Assembly: GCF_001039355.2 (NCBI RefSeq)
Contig: NW_019775483.1
Span: 215,559-279,558, forward strand
DNA: 64,000 nt
Source of the DNA: Lingula anatina
Lineage: Eukaryota; Brachiopoda; Lingulata; Lingulida; Lingulidae
Reading direction: 5' to 3'
Of this stretch, positions 51,174-63,140 are shown piece by piece (the first letter of the stretch is position 1; each line of letters opens with the position of its first letter). The position numbers and the translations under genes are program-made. A model generated the notes under the pieces. The model ran no database searches. It had not been told where the DNA came from and was given only the letters and a program-made list of their open reading frames with translations.

Positions 51174-54100
51174 CTGGGAGTAGAAGTCCATCCCTTCAAT
51201 CATGCTTTTATATTTTGCCACATTGAATGTTTATTCATGATAATTTGTTTTGTAACTGCCACCCATATTGTTGAATGGGTTGTTTTCTTTACAATGCAAA
51301 TGTCTGTGCAAAATTTACACAACAAAAACAGTGTATTTTTAAAAGACGTGTTGCTGTATAAATATTTAACATTTGATAAATTGACACAATTTTTATCCTT
51401 GTTAATTGTCCTGTCTTCAGAGGCTGCATCAGCACTTCTCGACCATGAGCCAAAACTGAAAGAGAACACATCTGCCATTGTTGGTGCCGCAATTAGAGGA
51501 AGTTCGGAAATTGTTCAACTTCTGCTTGACTATGGTGTAAACCCAAATGGCATCTGTATCAAACAGAGGACGCGGCCACTACACGAGGCTGTCAGATATG
51601 AAAGGTAGTCTAAGGGCCCATTCCTACTGAAACTGTTGGTCAACGTAGATCGATCCAACTCCAAAGGGGCTCTTGTTGAATGCAATCAGATAAACAGATT
51701 AACACACCTCCTATTGTAGCCAATCTACTTGTATAATCACCAGCTTTTCTGTATTCTTTACAAAGCTAAGAGGAGGCCTGTTCATCTGCAAAGCTGATTG
51801 CATTCAGTGAGAGTCCCCGCAGGGTTGGAATGATCTACGTAGACAGACAGTTTCTTTGGCAATGAGCCCTAAAAAGGCGACTATTATTACACCTATTGCC
51901 TATTGCAACAATAAAGAGAATGAATGAAGTTTGTCATTGGTTTACTCACACATGTATGCAGATTTTACACACTGTTTTTCCCTGCCAGTTGCTGTTGGGC
52001 CTAAACAGGAATTTTTACTGAAGAAGTTATGATGGGTTGATAAAAAAAATTCCAAATCCTGCCTGAAAATAACAAAGCATATTTACATCTTAATATATAA
52101 ACTTCTATTGTGTAAGCTTATAAATATCTTGAATTACTTTCAGGTGGGAGACGGTAAAAATCCTACTGTCCTATGGTGCTGACCCCCTCATGCAGAATGA
52201 CAAGGGACAGGTAAGCGATACGGCGGGGGACTTGCAGGCACAGATATTGGGATCAGTTAATATGTTATATTTTATTTTTTCTTTTATTTATTTGTTTGTT
52301 TATTTATTTTTGTGACAGGAGTTGAAGTATGTACCTGAGTTGATCGGTTCCAGTAAATCTAAAAGTTTTTTTTAATAATTTATATTTTAATTATCACATT
52401 TAAATAAATTGGAAATGGAAAGTTTAATCATTGATATTTTATCAGAAAACAATGGTGTCCAATATCTCTTTTCAGACTGCAGAAAGTATAGCCCTACAGT
52501 GCGGTAATGAAAAGGCTTCCAAGTTTATAAGCATGTTTAAAGGTAAGATCTCTAGAAAACTCTCCCAAAAATTATTGATATCACTAATGTTGGTGATGTT
52601 CATGATGGTGTTAATTGCAATTCAGCTGGTGGATGCACAGCATGCCGTCAAGGCAGTTAATTTTTAAAGTAACTATGGAACACTTTGCATGGGAAGTTAT
52701 TTGTAAATCATGTTGTCAAGTAGGAACCTATTCATTTAGCACCAAGTATAAGGCCCAATATGCAATAGATAAAGTGCAAGTCACGGAGCTGTAGGAGAAA
52801 AAGAGAAGATAGCTGATGAGACAAATGGAGTCAGTTCTCTCCTCTGCTTCATGTAGCGCTTTGAGACTTTATCTGACTATTTCAACCATGGTCAGAGCAG
52901 AATACAGTAGACCCCACTACGCTCTGTACCATGTAGTGTTGTGACTTTACATGGGAAAGAGCACTGCATGGTCTGTTTTTGTGCTCGAACCATGGTTCAA
53001 GTTTGATGTGCACATTTCCTGTGGTACATAAGACTGGGTTCCCATACCTAGATTGATCTAGCAAGATCAATCCATTCCCATGGGATTTCTCACTAAATTG
53101 CTTTTAGCTTAAGCTGCTTAGATGTCTGGCACACCTACTAAAGCTGCTAAGCAATAATTAATTACCCCCAGCAGCTTCAGAAATCTTAGCCTCTTAAGTT
53201 GATTGCAATTTATTGAGAAAGATCAATCCACAATTAGTACAATAGAGTCTGGGAATGGTCCCTAAGTTCAGGTCATGGATGTTTTCCCAATTACTTGACC
53301 CTGTGAGAAGTCTACCATGCTGTTTAAACATATGATATCATGACACACACCAAGCATTAATATAAAATATCTGCAAAGATCCTTTTGGAGCAGATGTTAG
53401 TTTTAAGACTGGCAAAATGGCATATGTCGATGTGGTGCGAAAGGTGCTAATGCTCATGATTTTGTTCAGTCTGAATTCAGCCCTACCTCCAATTGTCCCA
53501 AACAACACTTGTCAACCAAATTATTTCAAAGATGGGAAAGCGATGTTCATGCTAGAGCTGCCTGTCATGACGGTAGGAAGTCCTGGAAACCAGAACATAC
53601 CAGACATGGCTGCTTTGGAAAAGAAGGTCCATTATCAGGAGAAGCTTCTCAACTCCCAGGCAATCCTGGTAATGCAGCAGAAACAACAGCTAAGTCAGCA
53701 GGCTGCAAAAATTATAGAGATGGAGAAAATACTTCAGAAATTGGACTCGTTCATGCCCCCTGACGACTGTCAAGACTTGCTGGTGTCTGGAAAATCACCC
53801 CTCTCTGATTCACAGATCACAGCTTCTTCTTCCTTGGATGCTAACCATTACCCGCCACGTTCAAGACTATACACACTTGGTGACAGTAACACTAATAGGG
53901 GAAGCTGGCATGGTGCAAGTGTAGACATGAACCAGTGGCTCCAGTTTGACTTTGGGAGAGTGAGAAAAATAACAGCAGTGTTAACTAAAGGACGGAATGG
54001 CTATCCTTGTTTTGTCAGGGAATACCAGGTCCATTATGGGAACAACACGTTGTTAATGAGAGCTCCCCGTGATGGTAATGGAAAGATCAGGGTATGTTCA

Positions 54101-57100
54101 CTAATCTATGACTTTTATATCATGAGTGAAAAGAAGATTTAAAAAGGAAATGATGATAAAAATTTTGGTATATAAAAATAAAATATTACATTTATTTAGA
54201 GAAATCATCACAAATTAGAGACAGAACAAGAACAAAACTTGATAAGTGATAAATCTTTGTGTTATTCATCTTTTCATTTCAGACATTCCAGGGCAACATA
54301 GATGAGGATACCATCCAGCAGAATGTCCTTGACACTCCTGTGTATGCCCGCTATCTGCGTATTAACCCAGTGTCCTGGTATCATCACATTTGTATGAGGG
54401 CAGACGTTCTGGGCTGTTGAAAAACACCAGAATGGAAAAAACAGCATGCAAATTAATGAGCATTTTTTGATGATGACAAACACATCTGAATGTTGTTTCC
54501 TAATAAAATTAATGCATCTTAGTTGCATTTTCTTGTACGTAACTCATGATGCTGGAATACACCTTGATAAGAAAAATATCTCCTGAATGTTTCATGAAAA
54601 ATAGACACTGATAGACTTAAAAATCTAAGTCAGCATCTAAGTTTAGTAACAAGGGAGATATGATTGTTGTTACAACTTCTTGGTAACTGGCATTGTAAAG
54701 ATAGGACCTACTTATTAGGAATGTAGAATTGACTACTGAATCAATATGTAAAAGATAAAGAAAACTTCACAACACTTTAAGAGAGAAAGAAAAGAGTTAG
54801 TTGATGAGACAGAGCTAGCCAGTTTTATCTTCTACATTATGTAAAGCTTTGAGATGAGTGCTTCATCTGACTTCATCCATAGTTTTAGCAAAAAGAAAAT
54901 AAAGAAAAAAACAATTGTCTGCACTTGGGTTTGGAAGGCATCAGAATGTTTTGAGCATAGAAGCAGAATACAGCTTGATAATGTTAGATATGTCAACATA
55001 TCCTCTGGCCTGAAACTTCAGGTCATGACATGTTTTCCCAACACACTTGACCATGTGATAAGTCTACCCTTCTGTTTAAACATCTGATATCATGTCACAT
55101 GTAAAGCACTGATCTTTGATATCTGCCCATTAAAGGTCACTTTGGATCAGGTGCTAGTTTTAAGACTGGCAAAATGGCATACGTGGATGTGGTGCGAAAA
55201 GTACTGTTGCTCATGGTTTTGTTTGGTCTGACTTCCGCCTTATCTCAAATTGTCCCAAACAACACTTGCCAACCAAAGTATACCAAAGATGGGAAAGCGA
55301 TGTTCATGCTAGAGCTGCCTGTCATGACTGCAGGAAGTCCTGAAAACCAGAACACACCAGACATGGCTGCTTTGGAAAAGAAGGTCCAAGGTCAAGAGAC
55401 GCTTCTCAACTCCCAGGCAATCCTCATAATGCAGCAGAAACAACAGCTAAGTCAGCAGGCTGCAAAAATTACGGAAATGGAGAAAACACTTCAGAAATTG
55501 GGCTCGTTCGTACCCCCTGATGACTGTCGAGACTTGCTGGTGTCTGGAAAATCGCCCATATCTGATTCCCAGATCACCGCTTCTTCCGTTTGGAGTTCTG
55601 ACTTTCCACCACCACATTCAAGACTGTACACACTTGGCGACAAAGACACTAACCAGGGAAGCTGGCATGGTGCAAGTAAGGACAAGAACCAATGGCTCCA
55701 GTTTGACTTTGGGAGAGTGAGAAAAATAACGGCGGTGTTAACTAAAGGACGGAATGGCTATGTATGTTTTGTCAGGGAATACCAGGTGCATTACGGGAAC
55801 AACACGTTGATAATGAGTGCTCTTCTTGATGCTGATGGAAAGACCAAGGTATGTTGACTGAAACATGTTTTTAGTATTCCTAGTGACAATATATATATAA
55901 AAGTAAATATTAATAGAAGTTTTCATGGGAAAAGAGTACAAAATTGCAACATTTTTAAGAAACTATTTGACACAGAACAGAGAAAGACCAAAACAAAACA
56001 CTGATGATAAAAAACTAAGGGAATCTTTGTCTATTTCATTTTTTCATTTCAGACCTTCCAAGGCAACATAGATGAGGATACCATCCAGCAGAATGTCCTT
56101 GACACTCCTGTGTATGCCCGCTATCTGCGTATTAACCCAGTGGCCTGGCATCATCACATCTGTATGAGGGCAGACGTTCTTGGCTGTTGAAAAATGCCAG
56201 TGTGAAAAAAAACAGCATGTCGTTGCAGATTAATGAACAATTTATTACCATGATGACACACATATCTTAATCTTAATGATCTTTTTAATAATTTTTTCTT
56301 AATTTCTTAATGATCAAATCTTATTCAAATATGTTATAATGATTTTATTTTACTTTCAATCAGCGATAATGTACCCTGAGTGTCAGAGCAACGTAAAAGC
56401 TAGCTTGCTAAATATACCTTGTGGTGGAGTCGCTTTTACTATGCTTTTACCTGGTATTGCTACTATGGGTTATATATGAAATCAAGATCGAGCTGGCAAT
56501 ACCGGAATCTAGAACCTAGGGTACGATAATGTTGACCATACTCCATGACCTAAATCAGATAGTATTTTATGAATACTCTGTTCAAAGCAGGCACTGTTAG
56601 GTGTTGACCTAAATTTTGCACATTTTTGCAATTCAGTTTAATAAATATATTGAGCTATATTGGTTACGTGAAGACAAAGGAGGGAATATAGTGCTCATTA
56701 ACTAAGAATTTTGAATCAAATGTATTCTTCTGATCAAATGTATTCAAAGGATTATATATTTTAATAAGCTATTTAATAAGATATGTTGGATTTGATTAAA
56801 TAAACATGACTCTTCATATGTGTAGTATGGGTTAAGATGATTCTTATATTTTTATAATGCCAATAATAATTCAAAGCTTGAAAATCAATTTTTAGAAATA
56901 TACTTGAATCTTATTGAAAGAATAAAATGTGATTTAAAGCAGATAAGTCTTCTTATCTTGTCTGTTGTCTTTAAGTTTTATTGGGGGTTTTTATTGTGGG
57001 AAAATATAAACCATCCTTTCATTTTGGATGTTGTCGTCAAGATGTGAGGCTATCAGGTGATGATCTGGGAAAGTCCTGTCATGTCTTGTTTTAGTAACAT

Positions 57101-60100
57101 TTCACTGATGAATCAGACTGTTCTATAAGTTTTGTAATAGAAAACAGAAGTGATTTGCCACAACTTCATGTTTCATCATGTCTTAAGGTGGAACTGAGCC
57201 TGGAATATGAGGCAAAACTAAATGTTTTCTTCACTTTTAAATTTTATGTTGACTTTCAATTAAAAATGGTTATGAACTATAAAAAGTCATAATGGTATTA
57301 AGTCTGTGGAGATTTTCTCTTTCAGAATAGGAAAACTGATCATACAAAATACAGTTTTTCTTATATCAGAACTGCTGTCTCATTCCTTGTGACTTAGATT
57401 TCATAATTATTTCTATTTTTTCTCCAGAGTATGAAAATCGACCAAAAGATACACCCAGATTTCTCAAGCTAGAAAATTTGCCACTAAGCCCTGTGGAAGA
57501 GGGTCTAGTTCCAAGTGAGTGTTTCTTCACAATTTATTAAAGTTTATTAATCAGTGTTTTGTTAATATTCACAAAATATATTAACTTTTACTGGAAGGGA
57601 AAATGGGATTATTATGTAAATATAAATACAGAGATATTTGGGAATTGTACAACATTGAAAAAACAGTAGAATTTTAAAGAAAAAAAAACAGATGTAGCAA
57701 TTGAAAGTTGCAGGGAGTTGTGTTTATCTTCTTAGCTTCCATAACAGTAAAACTTCTTACTTATATATTTCATCTTAAAAAATCATTTCAGGATACCCAT
57801 TACTTGACAACAAAATTTCATGGACCAGGAATACGGAAGAATACTGTAACAATTGCACGGCTCTCCACAACAACACAAACTTACTGGACAGTGAGTATGG
57901 GGCCATTCAGAATAGAGGATCCGAGTATCAACTGGTCCAAGACTCAAATATGGCGGACCCCACATGAAAGGAAGACATGCACGTGCATGCGTGCCTTTAC
58001 AAGTTAATCCTCTAATGGTCTCGCTGCCTCTCACATGCCTCACCACGCATCTGGTCCAATGGAGCCGAGATTTATTGCTGCCCCTGCAGAGATGAAGCAT
58101 GGATAGGTGTGTGAGAGGCGAAGAGACCATTACAGGATTAAGCGGTCTTCCATTCATGTAGATCTGCCATATTTAAGTTGTGGACCAGTTAGCGCTTGGA
58201 ACTTCTCAATCTGAATGGGACCAATGAAACATCTGCTGTGTCACTGTAACCAAACAGAAAAATGAATACAAAAAATGACACATGATGATCTTATACCTTC
58301 GGTGCNNNNNNNNNNNNNNNNNNNNNNNNNNNNNNNNNNNNNNNNNNNNNNNNNNNNNNNNNNNNNNNNNNNNNNNNNNNNNNNNNNNNNNNNNNNNNNN
58401 NNNNNNNNNNNNNNNNNNNNNNNNNNNNNNNNNNNNNNNNNNNNNNNNNNNNNNNNNNNNNNNNNNNNNNNNNNNNNNNNNNNNNNNNNNNNNNNNNNNN
58501 NNNNNNNNNNNNNNNNNNNNNNNNNNNNNNNNNNNNNNNNNNNNNNNNNNNNNNNNNNNNNNNNNNNNNNNNNNNNNNNNNNNNNNNNNNNNNNNNNNNN
58601 NNNNNNNNNNNNNNNNNNNNNNNNNNNNNNNNNNNNNNNNNNNNNNNNNNNNNNNNNNNNNNNNNNNNNNNNNNNNNNNNNNNNNNNNNNNNNNNNNNNN
58701 NNNAAAAAAAAAGACAGTCTGTATGTATCATGTTACTATTTATTGCACCAAAAGGTATCAGATCCTCTCTCTGTCATTTTTCTAATGGTGCACAGAAATA
58801 TTCGTAGTCTCTATACAAAAAATAATCAGTTTTTGCAAAAAAAGAAAAAATATTATCAGTAAAAATTGTAAATGTTGTAAGTAAGAAAAAGTCAGTTCTT
58901 ATGAAAGATCTACATTCATAGCTGTATTGTAAAATAACTTAATAAACTTCAAAAGGGTTAACTTACAGGTGACATACTATCAGATTTTTCTCACTCCTCT
59001 TTCTAGTCAATTCTTGTGATTTTTTAATTTTAGATAATCCGTGTTCTTTCTGGGTGATTCCTGCCACGCACCATGCATGGGTGGTGTTTGATCTGGAGCA
59101 CGAGCACACGCTGACAGGAATGAGGATACTGGGCTGGTGAGTAGGCACATGCACGTGCATGCGTGCCTTTACAAGTGCTCTCATCCACATGCATCTGTTT
59201 GTGATGGTTTTGACACTTAAAAAAACTGCTCCTGGGCTTGGGGAGTTCTAGCAATAATTGTGTGCGCATATGCAGGCATGCAGGCACATACACGACCACC
59301 ATGGATTCAGTCCTATGTATTATGATGGTAAAATGAGGCCATAGGAGCTGTTTGTTCAATAATAGTTAATCAGTTGGATTCTTTTGAATTGATTGAAGTT
59401 TGTTAAAAATTTCTTATATTTTTCAGGGAGAGCCCTCAGATGCCAAAAACAGTGGAGCTACAAAAGGCCAATTCTCTGAGGTAAACATTGCTGGAAGAAT
59501 ATCCTCTAACACGTTATCATACAGTATGGAAAAAAAACATGAACTTTCTGTAAACTTGCATATTAAAATTAGTATTTTAAAGCCAGTGGGATTTGTTAAT
59601 ACTCATAAGATAAACTGTTATTTAGATCGCTGTAGTATTGCAGAGTTACAGTTTTATAAAATAAATATTTCAGGGGCAGGTGGCAGACAGTGACGTCGTT
59701 CAATGTCAAGCAGAAAGGAAGTCAAAGTCCTAAGGATCCCTGTAAGCAGACTTTAAGCATTATTTATATGGTAACTGTTGGTCTTAAACATAATAATTGT
59801 TCAGTGTATTATTTTATACACTGAAAGTAATTAAGTAAGATATATTTCCATGAACAAAAAAATTCATGTATTTCATGCCCTCTATTACTCTTATGTGGCG
59901 TGTCATGAAGTCTATTACTGTCTCAATTCTAACCTTTTTTTTTTTAATCGGACATCCAGAAATGCACTAGGTTGTGATTTGCCTCAACTAATGCATTTAG
60001 TACAGATCCAGCAAAATATTGTTAAGATTGGCACATCTTATTACCCAAAGTGTAACCCCCCTCCCTTGATTCCAAAATCATTATATGGTACAAAAGATTT

Positions 60101-63100
60101 ATTTCACTCTCTGGAGAAACAGATTTCATCATTCACCTAAATACTTTCGTGACATGTGCACATTAAATCACGCCTTTGTGCAGTAAGAACATGATTCTGT
60201 TATTAAGACACCTGGGTGTATTGATTGCTGTTACGTGATCTCAACCCATGTTTCTAGAAAAGTGAGCACAGTTTCTTCAAAACATCACGAAAGGTAAACC
60301 TGCTTAAGGGCAGTGTAAGTATAGGCTTAATACAAATCAGATTTTATGCCTAGATTGGGGGACTGCCAATGGTGCCAGTGTGACTAATTTATTAACAAGT
60401 CTAATGCAGTTCTGGTTTTATTTCTGTGCATTGTTATCCTTTTTTCATTGAAAAGCAGAATCTCATTGTTGGTGAAATGGTATTTTTATTGCTGCAGTTT
60501 TTGTTCTAATTTGGAGGAAATCCAAGAAATGAATAATGACTCCTAGAATTGCCATGACTTAAGAGCTTCATTATTTTTCATTATTGTTTATGGATTTGCC
60601 ATTGTGTACACCTATTGAAAGATCTAGAATATCTTTCCAATTAAGCATTTTGTCTAACAGTTGGTTGATTTAAGTTTCTACAATAATGAATTGATTGCAA
60701 ATAATTGTATCATGAGTTATCACTGTAGGTCAACAATATATACACAATTGAATTCTCAACAATATATATACAATTGAATTCTATATTGGGAATTCCTTTC
60801 TGATTTAAAAAAGAAATTTTTGCTCATGGTATAGAGTTATTACCTGATGCAGTTTCTGTCTGATTAAACTCACTGTGATGGTAGGAGAAAGTAATCAGTC
60901 ATTGATCTGCAAAGCAAAAAAGCATTAGGTTCCCACATCCCAGAAAACACAAAAAATAAAGCCCTTTTTCTTTTCTTTTTGGCAAACATATGCCACTTGA
61001 TGGCAATAAAACAATTTTTTCATAGAAACAAAAGCCTCCAGCAAGGAAAACAGAGGTATCTTTTACAAAGTGTAATCTGACAACAATGATCAATCAATTC
61101 AAATGTCTGTGGAAACACTGCTTTATCAATTAAATCAACAGTAACTGTAACTTGTAATAATGCCTCATGATCAAAGAGAATTATTTCAAGTATATAATTT
61201 TTCATCTGATCTATCTGCTTTTGATGCAATTGTGTAGTTACCCTAGAAGTGTTGTACATGATTATGCTTTTAATGAATGACAGACCATTGCAGAACTGTA
61301 TGTTTGTAGTGTCTCTGTTGGGATTTTGCCATCATTTAAAGAAAGACTTTTAGTATCCGTGTTTGTTATGCTGTATGAGATTATGATGGGTTTACCATTT
61401 ATATCTGGGTATTTAAGAAAAAAGGAACCTGTAAATAAGTAATTTTTTTCATCTTATCCCCCCCCCTCAAGTTTTCCAAGTCTTTGGGAATTATGTTACC
61501 ATTGCATTTCTGGCATATTTTACCCCATTTTTCTTTAATATTATTTCAGACAGTGCACATCTAGGAAAAGATAAAACTGGCAATTTGTACACTGTGACAT
61601 AGATATCAAATATTGTTAATTATTTGTATAAAAACATCTTATTTTTCTTTCTAGGTGTTCCTCAAGATTTTCTTGGTTTTTGTTCTACCTCACGCTACTG
61701 GCGTTTTCATATTCTGGACAATCATGGCGGGCCATGTACCTGTTTCCAGGGCATTCAGTTCTACGGCATCGATGCTAGAGTTCTTTCTTTCTTTGAACAG
61801 CTGGGACTGATGCAGTATGCTGAGGAGTTCATCAAGAAGGGATATAATTGTTACGACAGCTTGCTGAATGTACATCCAACAGATTTAGAAAAAATGGTAG
61901 AGTATCTCTCATAATTTTGGGTGTAATTTTAGGTTTAATTCTAATTTTTTGTGAAATTTGTAGAAAAAATGTATATCTCACAAATTTTGGGGCATGCTTT
62001 TTACATGCTGTTCATTTTGGAAAAAAAGTTTTAAAAAGTATGTTTTCAAGTATCAAAAGCTAAAATTATAAAATCATGCCTGTAGCATATATCTAATTAA
62101 GGTCTTAATTTCTCCTACAGGTTCCTTCAGAAATGCATAGAAGACAAATATCTGTAGCTTTGAAGGATTTAAAACTTAAAGGTATGTTCCATTTTCTTTT
62201 CTACTTTTATTTACAAAGTGATGTGTAAATAAATAAATAAATAAATAAATGTTTTGTACTTGCTAATCAGTGATGTTTCTTCCACACCAGAAAGTTTTTT
62301 AAAAGCAATCTATCATTGCATTTAATTTAATGAACTCATTTCAAGCAAAAAGCTGTTTCACATTAACAATATCTATAGTTACGTTTAGTTTCAATTTTTA
62401 TATTCTACGTATACCTTGTAGTCTATCCAATAAGGCGGCTGGCTTGGTTAAAGTCTCCTGTCAACATGGCGCGGGAGGGTGAAACATTGCCACCATTTAC
62501 CGTACAGTCTGACCCAGAGGTGTCTGAGGAAGTCTCACTGTTTGTTCACGGTAAGAAAAAAAACATGCTCTGTAAATGATTATGAATAAACATGGAATAA
62601 ACAAGACATTAATATGCGTATTATGTTATTTCTGAAATGGCCTTTGCTATCACACCCATTCATTTAGATATCCTTTTTGCTGTTTTGCTTGCAATGAATT
62701 GAAAAAAGTTGGACCCAACAAAATTTGCCAATCTTTTAAGATTGGCAATCAAGATTATGTAATAGTCTCAGTGTTATACTGATTGGAGTCTTAATTTGAT
62801 GTGAACCTCGTTCTTGTATCCCCAAATGTGATTAATTTAAAGATACATAAATGGAGCCTCCCAAGATTTTACAAATTGAATTGATATACCATAACAAATC
62901 GCTGAAATATTTCCAGGAAAAGCAGAGGTCAAAGGTCGTACAACTGTGAGTCTCGTACCTCAGGGCCCAAGATACCCTTCCACAGCAACGTTTGAAGGAA
63001 TCGAGATTTACCCTGGTAAGTTTTAGTAAGTCACAACTGATGGGTCAGTCTGATGGTGGTTTAAGCATGTGTGTGTGTGTGTCTACATATGTGTGTGCTT

Positions 63101-63101
63101 G

Positions 63102-63140
<39 letters not shown>

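Noticed and set aside
53417-56190. Discoidin genes as alternative exons of the ankyrin/SAM gene
   Set aside because: Each begins with an ATG and signal peptide, and the acceptor phase does not match the host exon 9 donor.
58275-58862. Open frames through the N block
   Set aside because: They exist only because undetermined bases contain no stop codons.
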